NCBI GenBank assembly: GCA_041675505.1
Contig: JBAYTR010000016.1
Coordinates: 1 to 64,000 of the forward strand
Source: JAGPCK01 sp041675505
GTDB taxonomy: Bacteria; Bacteroidota; Bacteroidia; UKL13-3
Reading direction: 5' to 3'
DNA: 64,000 bases
Shown here: positions 35,676-43,579 of the stretch, piece by piece
How the letters are laid out: each line of letters begins with the position of its first letter
Position numbering within the stretch: position 1 is the stretch's first letter
Made by a program: the position numbers and the translations under genes
Notes under the pieces: generated by a model
The model's database searches: none
Told to the model about the DNA's origin: nothing
What the model saw: only the letters and a program-made list of their open reading frames with translations

Positions 35676-36677
35676 TTAAAATAGCGAAGCTTTTTGAGTC
35701 GCGGCACGGAACGGGTGCTTCCAGCTACCTTTCTCGAAAGCGTATTTTAATGTAGAAGGTATTGATTCCCACATGTATTTGCTCGTTTCCACATGAAAGG
35801 AGGGCATAAAATAACAATTAACTGTACAACCCTCGCACTTAGCGTGTTTGCCCTCTAAAGCAATTTGATTTTGCACCTTGGCTGAGTGCCACAAATCATA
35901 AAGGTTATTCGCAATGGGCAATTCTTCCAATCCTAAATGGTAACAGGGCAGAACCAGTTTGTTCTCAGGCGAAATCACTACGGTAGTACTTCCGGCTTTA
36001 CAAACCGGTTGGTTAATGTGGTTACCCCCGTCTCTGCGTAATGAAATAAATGCTTTGTTGAGGTACACCATCTTTTGCTTTCCCCAATGCTCCAGTTCGT
36101 TCAATGCCTCTGCACTTAACTGTTCACCAACTTCATTGTAAGCAAATATTGGATTGAGAATGAGCATCAATTTATTAGGCAAAGAAATACGTTCGTACAC
36201 CTCTTTAATTTCAGCGATGTTGCCTGAATGAACCGTAAACAAAATATCAGGCCGCTCACCCAATGATTTGGCCACTTCAATGGATTCGAGCAATTTATCA
36301 AAACACTTTACTCCGCGCGAGGCATTGTGTTGTTCTTCATAGGCTGAGTCAAGTGAAAAGTGCAACATATCTACCAAACCCTTGAGCTTGGCCGCTTGTT
36401 TAGGATACAGCAGCGTATTGGTGGTAACCGTAGTCATAAAACCGGCTTGTTTAGCCAGTTGCAGCAACTGCGGCAATTCACGGTGCAACAAAGGCTCACC
36501 ACCGGTAAAGTCAATTACATTTACTCCAAGCTTGTTCAAATCGCGAAAATTATGCTTGGCTTGTTCGAGCGTAATGTAGGGAGAAGGTTTCTCCCAAATA
36601 TCGCAAAACCCGCAGCTGGCGTTGCAGCGGTAGGTAACGTAATAGTTACACAACACAGGGTGGCGAATGATGCGCAT
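35676..36677 (-). CDS. Radical SAM protein with auxiliary Cys region
   Basis: A 333-aa enzyme with CNASCGFC (CxxxCxxC) at residues ~18-25, which binds the catalytic 4Fe-4S cluster and SAM. FTGGEPLLHRELPQ follows as the SAM-binding GGEP motif, and MLHFSLDSA lies in the barrel. The C-terminal part has PVCKAGSTT, VLPCYHLG and CEGCTVNCYF, a SPASM-like set that could hold an additional cluster. The substrate cannot be assigned, and no peptide precursor gene is evident nearby. The promoter is divergent from the paired secreted-protein genes at 36748. It is not the same subgroup as the SPASM gene at 55920. Confidence 0.85.
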   Translation of the reverse strand: MRIIRHPVLCNYYVTYRCNASCGFCDIWEKPSPYITLEQAKHNFRDLNKLGVNVIDFTGGEPLLHRELPQLLQLAKQAGFMTTVTTNTLLYPKQAAKLKGLVDMLHFSLDSAYEEQHNASRGVKCFDKLLESIEVAKSLGERPDILFTVHSGNIAEIKEVYERISLPNKLMLILNPIFAYNEVGEQLSAEALNELEHWGKQKMVYLNKAFISLRRDGGNHINQPVCKAGSTTVVISPENKLVLPCYHLGLEELPIANNLYDLWHSAKVQNQIALEGKHAKCEGCTVNCYFMPSFHVETSKYMWESIPSTLKYAFEKGSWKHPFRAATQKASLF

Positions 36678-36681
36678 GAAA

Positions 36682-36689
36682 CAAAAGTA
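36682..36689 (-). promoter_or_regulatory. -7 element for the radical SAM gene
   Basis: On the minus strand this reads TACTTTTG, an exact TAnnTTTG match only 5 nt before the ATG at 36677. Such close spacing would give an almost leaderless transcript. Confidence 0.45.
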
Positions 36690-36693
36690 CGGC

Positions 36694-36724
36694 TTGTGAA
36701 TCTGATTAAGAACGTTTAACTTTG
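36694..36724 (+). promoter_or_regulatory. Promoter for the paired secreted proteins
   Basis: TTG 36694-36696 and TAACTTTG 36717-36724 are separated by 20 nt, a full -33/-7 match. It ends 23 nt before the ATG at 36748. Confidence 0.65.
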
Positions 36725-36747
36725 ATAAGTTTGTTAATTAACCGGTT

Positions 36748-37728
36748 ATGAAAAAAAACCTATTCTTTCTCTTTGTTATTCTGTTAAGTTCCATAAGAAC
36801 ATTCGCACAACTGGCACCCATCATCAAAGTAAACGGAAGTAAAACCGGCCCTTGGTCGTTTAACTTTGAAGCAGGAACAACTGCTTGTATTAATTTTACC
36901 GCATATGCAAGTGATACATCATCTGATGATACAACGATTATTGAATGGAACAGGGGAATACCTTCGGGGACTTTTACAAACATTAATTCAGACTCTGCTG
37001 CTTTATTTCAAAATGATGAGGCTGTATTCTGTTGGACACCAACTGGAGAATACGGCTGCAAGACTTATTATTTCATGGTTTATGCCCGCTATAAGAATAA
37101 ACCTGAGATTCGGCCTTCACATGTTGTAGTAAGTTTCACTATATGGACACACCCTACTTTTACAGACCATATTATTTCAAGAGGGAACGGCACCTATGTT
37201 TTCGTACCTGAAATAATTGACGGTTGTGGCATACGTTATAATGATACCTCAGGAGCACAATATTTTTGGAGTATTCCGATACAACCATCAAATCCAAAAA
37301 CATGGGGATCTGTTCCTACTATTTGGTATGACAGTGTCAGAGTCCTTACGCACACTTTTCCAAAAAACGGAACATACTACTACAAACAATGGATAAGTGA
37401 ACCTTTTAAAGGAGCACACAATGTTTTCAGGTTAGATTCCATTCATGTAACAGATGCTCTTGAAACAGGAGCAGAAGTTGAAGTTGAGGAAATGTTCGGC
37501 ATTTCACCCAATCCCGTAAAAGACCTGCTTGTCATAAACGGGAATGAGATGATTGATTATATTAACCTATTTAATGCACAAGGTAACGAAGTGCTGGTAT
37601 TGAAATCTAATGGAATGTTACCACCAATGGAATTGATTGTTGGTGAAATGCCTCCGGGATTTTATTATCTTCACATACGAACTGCTCAAGGAAAAATATT
37701 CATTAAAAAACTTATCATCACGTCATGA
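36748..37728 (+). CDS. Small secreted module-B protein, T9SS type A
   Basis: A 326-aa protein. After the signal peptide (FLFVILLSSIRTFAQ), residues ~20-130 match module B of the 810- and 1503-aa proteins: IIKVNGSKTGPWSF, TTIIEWNRGIPSGTF, AVFCWTPTGEYG, YYFMVYARYK. A PKD-like segment at ~150-230 (AQYFWSIPIQP, VLTHTFPKNGTYYY) matches the next part of the 1503-aa protein. A type A sorting domain ends the protein (ISPNPVKDLLVI, PPGFYYLHIR). It is therefore a stand-alone version of an internal segment of the large protein. Its stop overlaps the next start as ATGA, so the two are translationally coupled. Confidence 0.85.
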   Translation: MKKNLFFLFVILLSSIRTFAQLAPIIKVNGSKTGPWSFNFEAGTTACINFTAYASDTSSDDTTIIEWNRGIPSGTFTNINSDSAALFQNDEAVFCWTPTGEYGCKTYYFMVYARYKNKPEIRPSHVVVSFTIWTHPTFTDHIISRGNGTYVFVPEIIDGCGIRYNDTSGAQYFWSIPIQPSNPKTWGSVPTIWYDSVRVLTHTFPKNGTYYYKQWISEPFKGAHNVFRLDSIHVTDALETGAEVEVEEMFGISPNPVKDLLVINGNEMIDYINLFNAQGNEVLVLKSNGMLPPMELIVGEMPPGFYYLHIRTAQGKIFIKKLIITS

Positions 37729-38681
37729 GAACTCTAATCACAACGCTTATCATATTGGGAGGCTTAAAGGCAATTGCACAATCTGCTCCTCAAATTTTAC
37801 TTAATGGCGCACTTAATCATCCCTATTACGTATTTGAAAACCATGTGGGTGGAAATCTATGCATAAGTTTTAGTGCTGTAAGCCCCGACACTGCTTCCAA
37901 AGACAGTATTGAATTATACTGGAACAACGGGTTACCCGGATCGAAAGTTTGGTTTTCATTAGACGGGCATGACCGCTACAGCGAATACCGGAGGCTCTGC
38001 TGGACTCCTGCCGATACTTTACCTGTATGCAACCTGTGGTACTTTACAGTATATGCCCGTTACAAGAACATTCCAAATTCTCCCGTGGCCTCACGCGTTG
38101 TTCCTATCAGGTTAACTAAACCATTTACTGCCAAACTACATTTCCCTCAAACGGGTCCGTTGACCTACCAGCTGGTACCCCAAACCTACCGCACTCCACA
38201 AGGTGTATGTTCACCCAACGATACCAACATTATCCAATATCAATGGGCCATATGTAAAAACGGTGATGGACTGTTCACCCACATTGGCGCTTTCTATTAC
38301 AACAGCAAAACAGCGGCACATACCTTTACTCAACCCGGCAACTATGTTGTGCGGCTTCGAATGGAGTCTGACGACTATTGCTGTGTCGACTTTCGGTTTG
38401 ATACAATTAACGTAGCTACTATGACCGGAAAAACAGAAATAGGAGAAACCGTTTTCTCTCTCTACCCCAACCCTACCAAAAATCTTCTTCACCTTCAAAC
38501 AACAGCCGAAGTACAACATTTGGAAATGTATGATATTATGGGGAAGAAAGTTCACATTAACTATGCTCCAAGCGGAGATGAATACCGCATCGAACTTCCT
38601 GAGTTAAGCAAGGGGGTCTACCTCATTCACCTGATTACTGCACAACAGCAGCGCTTCACCCAAAAGGTATGTATTGAATAA
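37725..38681 (+). CDS. Small secreted module-B paralogue, T9SS type A
   Basis: A 318-aa tandem paralogue of the gene before it. The signal peptide ends near KAIAQ. Module B is recognisable through ILLNGALNHPYYVF, IELYWNNGLPG, LCWTPADTLPVCNLWYFT and VYARYKN. The PKD-like part has IIQYQWAICKNGDGLFTHIG and AAHTFTQPGNYVVRLRMESD, closer to the 1503-aa protein (VLSHTFPEGGTYVTRLRMEAD) than to its neighbour. The end is a type A sorting domain (SLYPNPTKNLLHL, MYDIMGKKV, LSKGVYLIHLI). It overlaps the upstream stop by 4 nt, and a strong terminator follows. Confidence 0.85.
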   Translation: MRTLITTLIILGGLKAIAQSAPQILLNGALNHPYYVFENHVGGNLCISFSAVSPDTASKDSIELYWNNGLPGSKVWFSLDGHDRYSEYRRLCWTPADTLPVCNLWYFTVYARYKNIPNSPVASRVVPIRLTKPFTAKLHFPQTGPLTYQLVPQTYRTPQGVCSPNDTNIIQYQWAICKNGDGLFTHIGAFYYNSKTAAHTFTQPGNYVVRLRMESDDYCCVDFRFDTINVATMTGKTEIGETVFSLYPNPTKNLLHLQTTAEVQHLEMYDIMGKKVHINYAPSGDEYRIELPELSKGVYLIHLITAQQQRFTQKVCIE

Positions 38682-38684
38682 AAC

Positions 38685-38721
38685 AAAACGTCCATGTTTC
38701 TTTCAAAAACATGGACGTTTT
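38685..38721. terminator. Bidirectional terminator, 15-bp stem
   Basis: Arms 38685-38699 and 38707-38721 are exact complements with a 7-nt loop and terminal A/T runs. It lies between the paired secreted-protein genes and the convergent accD. Confidence 0.88.
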
Positions 38722-38739
38722 ATATGCGGTTTTTATCGC

Positions 38740-39624
38740 TTATTGCAAATTCAATTTTTCGCCTTCTCGCTCTACTTTTTTACCTGCCAGCATGGCCAGC
38801 AACAAAGAGAGTTTTTTCTTCATCTCTGTACGTGAAACTATAAAGTCAACAAAGCCGTGTTCCAATAAAAACTCTGAACTTTGAAATCCTTTGGGTAAAT
38901 CTTTTCCGATTGTTTCACGTATTACACGCGGTCCGGCAAAACCAATCAACGCTTCAGGTTCAGCAATATTAAAATCACCTAACATGGCAAATGATGCGGT
39001 AACACCTCCTGTGGTGGGGTCAGTTAAAATAGAAAGGTAAGGAATTCCTTCTTTCCCCAGTAAAGCAAGTTTAGCTGAAGTTTTAGCCATCTGCATCAGC
39101 GAGAAAGCAGCTTCCATCATACGTGCTCCGCCTGATTTGGAAATCATGATAAAAGGAATTTTGTGTTTGCGGGCATGGTCAATACTGCGGGCAATTTTTT
39201 CTCCCACAACAGAACCCATAGAACCTCCTATAAAACCAAAATCCATACAGCACACTACAATATCCAACCCGTTCATTTTACCTGTAGCAGAACGTGCGGC
39301 ATCATTAAGTCCTGATTTTTTGATGGTATCAGTTATACGATCCTTATAACTTTTGGTGTCCGTAAATTCAAGCGGATCGGCCGGGTAAATGTTGTCGAAC
39401 AACTCCTCGTACTGGTGTTCATCAAACAATAAATCGAAGTATTCTTTCGAACCCACTTTTTCATGCAGGTTGCAATGAGGGCATACCCACAAATTAGCCT
39501 GAATGTCTTTAGTAAGTTCAGCTTTTTTGCATCGCGAACACTTGTGCCAAAGCCCGTCAGGAGTAGATTTCTTCTCCTTAGTAGCGGTGGTTATTCCTTC
39601 TTTAACTCGTTTGAACCAACTCAT
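38740..39624 (-). CDS. accD: Acetyl-CoA carboxylase carboxyltransferase beta subunit
   Basis: The beta subunit of the carboxyltransferase that forms malonyl-CoA for fatty-acid synthesis, 294 aa. The N-terminal zinc ribbon is CSRCKK followed by CPHC. The crotonase-like domain shows MDFGFIGGSMGSVVGEKI, ISKSGGARMMEA and DPTTGGVTASFAMLGD. The partner accA is not in the window. It lies downstream of the aldolase gene, with an inverted repeat between them that probably separates the transcripts. Confidence 0.96.
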   Translation of the reverse strand: MSWFKRVKEGITTATKEKKSTPDGLWHKCSRCKKAELTKDIQANLWVCPHCNLHEKVGSKEYFDLLFDEHQYEELFDNIYPADPLEFTDTKSYKDRITDTIKKSGLNDAARSATGKMNGLDIVVCCMDFGFIGGSMGSVVGEKIARSIDHARKHKIPFIMISKSGGARMMEAAFSLMQMAKTSAKLALLGKEGIPYLSILTDPTTGGVTASFAMLGDFNIAEPEALIGFAGPRVIRETIGKDLPKGFQSSEFLLEHGFVDFIVSRTEMKKKLSLLLAMLAGKKVEREGEKLNLQ

Positions 39625-39639
39625 TATCTATGATTAAAA

Positions 39640-39687
39640 ATTAGAAGATGGAAAGATTACAAGGTTACAACCTTTCCATCTTCTAAT
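39640..39687 (-). terminator. Inverted repeat between the aldolase and accD
   Basis: A 16-bp perfect stem (39640-39655 with 39672-39687) surrounds a 16-nt loop, followed on the minus strand by TTTTT. It fits a terminator for the aldolase gene. The repetitive GATTAGAAGATGG-like wording also resembles AT-rich intergenic repeats of Bacteroidota genomes. Confidence 0.6.
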
Positions 39688-39696
39688 CCTATTTAT

Positions 39697-40755
39697 TTAC
39701 GCAATGGTAATGTCTTTATTCAGGTACACATCCTGAATAGCGTTTAATAAAGCAACGCCTTCTTTAACCGGTTTCTGGAACGCTTTACGGCCGGAGATTA
39801 ATCCTTGTCCGCCTGCACGTTTGTTAATAACCGCTGTAGTTACTGCTTCAGCTAAGTCTGATGCACCTTTAGATTCTCCACCTGAGTTAATCAAACCCTG
39901 ACGACCCATGTAACAATTGGCCACCTGATAACGGGCCAAATCAATAGGGTGATCAGTGGTTAACTCATCGTATACTTTCTTGTGTGTTTTACCAAAGTTC
40001 AACGCAGTGTAACCACCGTTGTTGGTAGGTAATTTTTGTTTAATAATATCTGCCTGAATAGTTACACCCAAGTGGTTAGCCTGGCTGGTAATATCTGTTG
40101 CCGTGTGGTAATCTACACCATCTTTTTTGAAGGCGTTATTACGCAGGTAGCACCATAAAATAGTTGCCATACCCAATTCATGTGCACGCTCAAACGCAGC
40201 AGCAACTTCCTGAATCTGACGGCCTGATTCATCAGAACCAAAATAAATGGTAGCACCCACTGCAGCAGCACCCATGTTCCAGGCTTCGTCAACCGAACCG
40301 AACATAATTTGGTCAAACTTATTCGGGTAGCTTAAGAATTCATTGTGGTTAATTTTTACAATGAAAGGAATTTTATGGGCATATTTACGTGACACAGATG
40401 CCAGTACTCCATAGGTGGAAGCAACGGCATTACATCCGCCATCAATAGCCAATTTCACAATGTTTTCAGGATCAAAGAACGCAGGGTTGGGAGCAAATGA
40501 AGCTCCTGCAGAATGCTCAATACCTTGGTCAACCGGCAAAATGGAAACATACCCTGTACCCGACAAACGACCTGTGTTGTATATGCTTTGCAGGTTACGC
40601 AATACTTGTGGGTTACGGTTGCTTCCGGCAAATACACGGTCAACAAAGTCATGACCCGGTAAGTGAAGGTTTTCTTTCGAAATGGTTTTACATTCGTGTT
40701 TTAAAAGGTTGTCGGCATTGTTGCCCAACAGTTCGGCAATCTGATTTGTGTTCAT
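39697..40755 (-). CDS. fbaB: Class I fructose-bisphosphate aldolase (DhnA/FbaB type)
   Basis: A 352-aa Schiff-base aldolase of the prokaryotic DhnA type, which interconverts fructose-1,6-bisphosphate with DHAP and G3P. Motifs are ILPVDQGIEHSAGASF at the first barrel strand, CNAVASTYGVL, PFIVKINHNEF, GATIYFGSDES, GGESKGASD and GQGLISGRKAF at the phosphate-binding end. It is unrelated to the class II zinc enzyme. It has its own -7 element and is divergent from an acetyltransferase gene. Confidence 0.92.
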   Translation of the reverse strand: MNTNQIAELLGNNADNLLKHECKTISKENLHLPGHDFVDRVFAGSNRNPQVLRNLQSIYNTGRLSGTGYVSILPVDQGIEHSAGASFAPNPAFFDPENIVKLAIDGGCNAVASTYGVLASVSRKYAHKIPFIVKINHNEFLSYPNKFDQIMFGSVDEAWNMGAAAVGATIYFGSDESGRQIQEVAAAFERAHELGMATILWCYLRNNAFKKDGVDYHTATDITSQANHLGVTIQADIIKQKLPTNNGGYTALNFGKTHKKVYDELTTDHPIDLARYQVANCYMGRQGLINSGGESKGASDLAEAVTTAVINKRAGGQGLISGRKAFQKPVKEGVALLNAIQDVYLNKDITIA

Positions 40756-40786
40756 TTTCAGTTTGTTTTTGAATTAGATAAGAGTG

Positions 40787-40794
40787 CAAAAGTA
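40787..40794 (-). promoter_or_regulatory. -7 element of the aldolase gene
   Basis: On the minus strand this reads TACTTTTG, an exact TAnnTTTG match 31 nt before the ATG at 40755. The nearest upstream TTG is 24 nt away, slightly long for a -33 partner. Confidence 0.5.
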
Positions 40795-40827
40795 CACTTT
40801 TTTCGAAAAGTGAAAACCCAATAACGT

Positions 40828-41253
40828 ATGTTGCTGATTGTAAAAGAAATAACATCTCCGGAAGAGCGTTCATCAGCTTTTTCTATCCGAAAAAGTGTTT
40901 TTGTGGAGGAGCAAAACGTACCGGAGGAGATGGAACTGGACGAATTTGAAGACCAAAGCCGGCATTATCTGGCTCTGCTCGGTAATAAACCTGTAGCAAC
41001 CGCCCGTTGGCGACAAACACCTAAAGGAATAAAACTGGAACGGTTTGCTGTTCTGCCTGAATACCGGATGAAGGGAGTAGCTGCACAAGTTCTCAGAACT
41101 ATGCTGGCTGATGTTCTTGAAACTACCGTTTATCTGCATGCACAGATAACTGCGGTAGGTTTTTATGAAAAATACGGATTTGTGAAAAAAGGTGACCCTT
41201 TTGATGAGGCCGGAATTATGCACTTTGTAATGCATTTGGAAAAACACAAATGA
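40828..41253 (+). CDS. GNAT-family N-acetyltransferase
   Basis: A 141-aa single-domain GNAT. The family start IRKSVFVEEQNVPEEMELDEFE is followed by VATARWRQTPKGIKLERFAV, the acetyl-CoA-binding PEYRMKGVAAQVL in place of the usual QxxGxG/A, and a C-terminal GFYEKYGFVKKGDPFDEAGI. The pattern is that of ElaA/YjcF-like acetyltransferases acting on small amines or unknown substrates. It is divergent from the aldolase gene. Confidence 0.85.
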   Translation: MLLIVKEITSPEERSSAFSIRKSVFVEEQNVPEEMELDEFEDQSRHYLALLGNKPVATARWRQTPKGIKLERFAVLPEYRMKGVAAQVLRTMLADVLETTVYLHAQITAVGFYEKYGFVKKGDPFDEAGIMHFVMHLEKHK

Positions 41254-41265
41254 ATACTAACTTTG
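41236..41265 (+). promoter_or_regulatory. Promoter for the 681-aa secreted protein
   Basis: TTG 41236-41238 and TAACTTTG 41258-41265 are separated by 19 nt. The promoter overlaps the end of the GNAT gene and ends 25 nt before the ATG at 41291. Confidence 0.65.
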
Positions 41266-41290
41266 GTTCCCTAATATAATAACTACAGCT

Positions 41291-43336
41291 ATGCGCTTAA
41301 AACTTTTACCCGTTCTATTATTTACCGCTGCCACTGCATTTGCTCAAACATCAAAAGACTTTGCCGTACTCTTAACTGCTCAGGTGCAAGAGTCTCCGGC
41401 TAACATTACTTTAAAGTGGCCGGCTGATAATACCAGCGGGGTAACCTACAATATATACCGCAAAGCTAAAAACGCAGTAAGGTGGACCGATTCACTCACT
41501 ACACTGGACAACACCGCAACTCAATACACAGATGCGAATGTGAATGTGGGAACTGTATATGAGTATTGGGTAAAGAAAAACAAAGCGTCTCTCTCCACAA
41601 CCAGAAAATCTGCTGACGGATACATAACTGCCGGAATTAAAATACCTGTTGTAAATAGTCGTGGTAAAATGATTTTACTGATTGACCAGAATTATGTGTT
41701 GCCCTTAGCCAATGAAATCACCCAATTGGAAAATGATTTAATTGGTGACGGGTGGCAACTCATTCGCCATGACATTGCCCGCTCCAGTAGTGTGGCCTCT
41801 GTTAAGTCCATTGTAATGAATGACTATGCCACACAAAGTAATGTGGTAGCCTTATTCATGCTGGGCAGAATACCTGTTCCTTATTCAGGTGCATTCGGAG
41901 GAAGCAGTTCACCACCTGACGGACACCCTGACCATAGCGGAGCCTGGCCGGCAGACGTATATTACGGAGTAATGAATACAGACATGTGGACCGACAATAT
42001 AGTAAACGATACCGTGAGTGCCCGTATTCAAAACCGCAATGTACCAAACGATGGAAAATTTGATCAGATATACCTGTACCCCGATACAACCGTTTTACAA
42101 ATCGGACGCGTAGATTTAAGTAATATGCCTGCTTTCGGCATCAGCGATACGGCTTTAATTAAACGCTACCTGAACAAAAATCACCTGTTCAAATGGGGTA
42201 TGCATAAAGCTGAACGCAGAGGTTTGGTAAGCGACAACTTTGGAGCTATGGCCGGTGAAGCGTTTGCTTCTACCGGATACCGTGCCTTCTCCACCATGTT
42301 TGGCGATTCAGTAACTACCGTAGGTGGTGGCGGATTGTACCGCACAACCATGAATACCAACTCTTACCTGTGGGCATACGGAACCGGTGGGGGAACTTAC
42401 ACCAGTGCAGGTGGAATAGGCAGCACCGGTGATATGGTAAACGACAGTATGCTGAACGTATTCAGTATGTTATTCGGCAGTTACTTTGGCGATTGGGATT
42501 CACAAAACAATTTCCTGCGCGCGCCATTGGCTCACAAAGGATGGACCTTAACCAACGCTTGGTCGGGCCGCCCTTACTGGATGTTCCACCCTATGGCCTT
42601 GGGTGAAAACACAGGTTACTGTGCATTAATAACACAGAACAACATTGACGGAAACAAATACCTGAGTCCTAAAATTAACTTAGGCTATACACAAAATACC
42701 GCCCCCACTTTTATTCACACCGCTTTGATGGGCGACCCCGCTTTACGTATGCATCCTGTAATGCCTGTAACTAACCTTACACTTTCTACCATCAATCAAG
42801 AACGTAATGTTAAACTGAGTTGGAACAAATCAACCGATGAGAACATTACCGGTTATCAGGTTTTTCGTTCCACCACCAGAAACGGAAACTACGTATTGGC
42901 CGGAAGCATCAACAGCAACGACAGCACCTACACCGATTACGTTACAAATAACGGAGTGAATTACTACTTGGTAAAAGCGGTAAAACTGGAAACCTCTTTT
43001 AGTGGCAGTTATTACAACACCAGCATTGGTGTTATGGATACCATTTCAACTAAAATTTACACAGGCATCACAGATATCAATACGGACAGGATGTTCAGCA
43101 TATATCCTAACCCCGGTGTAAACAACCTGATGATTACTGCACAGATAGAAAATGCACCGGTTACTGTAACACTACTCGATTTAAACGGACGCACAGTAGC
43201 TCGCCAAAATTGGAAAAATGTACACAGCACACAGGTACTTGAGTTACCTGCCCAACACCTTAGCAACGGTATTTATTTAGTAAAAATAGAAAGCAACCAA
43301 CTGCAAAGCACCAAAAAATGGGTGCTGCTGCGATAG
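41291..43336 (+). CDS. C25-like secreted protein with T9SS type A tail
   Basis: A 681-aa protein with signal peptide 1-19 (LPVLLFTAATAFAQ). An FN3-like domain at ~30-105 (ITLKWPADNTSGVTYNIYRK) precedes a ~380-residue central region whose order of motifs resembles gingipain-like C25 domains: MILLIDQNYVLPLANEI, ALFMLGRIPVPYSG, YLYPDTTVLQIGRVDLSNM, ALIKRYLNKNH, then AYGTGGGTY and FGSYFGDWDSQNNFLR. At the places where C25 proteases have the catalytic His (GHG) and Cys, I see GGG and SYFGD. If the resemblance is real, this copy should be inactive. A second FN3-like domain at ~505-590 (VKLSWNKSTDENITGYQVF) and a type A sorting domain (SIYPNPGVNNLMI, LSNGIYLVKI) follow. Confidence 0.8.
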   Translation: MRLKLLPVLLFTAATAFAQTSKDFAVLLTAQVQESPANITLKWPADNTSGVTYNIYRKAKNAVRWTDSLTTLDNTATQYTDANVNVGTVYEYWVKKNKASLSTTRKSADGYITAGIKIPVVNSRGKMILLIDQNYVLPLANEITQLENDLIGDGWQLIRHDIARSSSVASVKSIVMNDYATQSNVVALFMLGRIPVPYSGAFGGSSSPPDGHPDHSGAWPADVYYGVMNTDMWTDNIVNDTVSARIQNRNVPNDGKFDQIYLYPDTTVLQIGRVDLSNMPAFGISDTALIKRYLNKNHLFKWGMHKAERRGLVSDNFGAMAGEAFASTGYRAFSTMFGDSVTTVGGGGLYRTTMNTNSYLWAYGTGGGTYTSAGGIGSTGDMVNDSMLNVFSMLFGSYFGDWDSQNNFLRAPLAHKGWTLTNAWSGRPYWMFHPMALGENTGYCALITQNNIDGNKYLSPKINLGYTQNTAPTFIHTALMGDPALRMHPVMPVTNLTLSTINQERNVKLSWNKSTDENITGYQVFRSTTRNGNYVLAGSINSNDSTYTDYVTNNGVNYYLVKAVKLETSFSGSYYNTSIGVMDTISTKIYTGITDINTDRMFSIYPNPGVNNLMITAQIENAPVTVTLLDLNGRTVARQNWKNVHSTQVLELPAQHLSNGIYLVKIESNQLQSTKKWVLLR

Positions 43337-43338
43337 AA

Positions 43339-43369
43339 TTGGCAAAAAAGAAATAAGCGTGTATCTTTG
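43339..43369 (+). promoter_or_regulatory. tRNA-Leu promoter
   Basis: TTG 43339-43341 and TATCTTTG 43362-43369 with a 20-nt spacer. It ends 16 nt before the first tRNA base, starts just after the preceding stop codon, and is a clean consensus match. Confidence 0.75.
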
Positions 43370-43385
43370 CCGCTCGTTTTTCTTT

Positions 43386-43472
43386 GCGCGGGTGGCGAAA
43401 TTGGTAGACGCGCTGGTCTCAGAAGCCAGTGGGGTAACACCTATAGGAGTTCGACTCTCCTCCCGCGCACCA
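43386..43472 (+). tRNA. tRNA-Leu (CAG anticodon)
   Basis: An 87-nt class II tRNA. Acceptor arms GCGCGGG (43386-43392) and CCCGCGC (43462-43468) pair perfectly, followed by discriminator A and an encoded CCA (43470-43472). The anticodon stem CTGGT/GCCAG carries the loop CTCAGAA, giving CAG. The long variable arm and the TTCGA T-loop are as expected for leucine. It decodes CUG. Confidence 0.97.
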
Positions 43473-43505
43473 AAAGCCCAAACTATTTCTAGTTTGGGCT
43501 TTTTT
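43473..43505 (+). terminator. Terminator after tRNA-Leu
   Basis: AAAGCCCAAACT (43473-43484) pairs with AGTTTGGGCTTT (43491-43502) around a 6-nt loop. A T-run follows, directly after the tRNA CCA. Confidence 0.9.
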
Positions 43506-43579
43506 ATTGTCGTTTTTTCTTCAAAAAAGAACAGCGATTAATCTGTGCAATCTGTGGCATTATTCCCTAAACTTGCAAC

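Noticed and set aside
35676..36677. Radical SAM gene as part of a ribosomally made peptide (RiPP) cluster
   Set aside because: No small precursor peptide gene or leader-recognition protein was recognised next to it. The neighbours are rpsO and secreted module-B proteins.
39640..39687. Inverted repeat between the aldolase gene and accD as a mobile element end
   Set aside because: It is a single stem-loop followed by a T-run on the minus strand, which fits a terminator. No gene or second copy is associated.
43359..43541. 60-codon open frame over the tRNA-Leu gene
   Set aside because: It reads straight through the tRNA and its terminator, so it is a chance frame.
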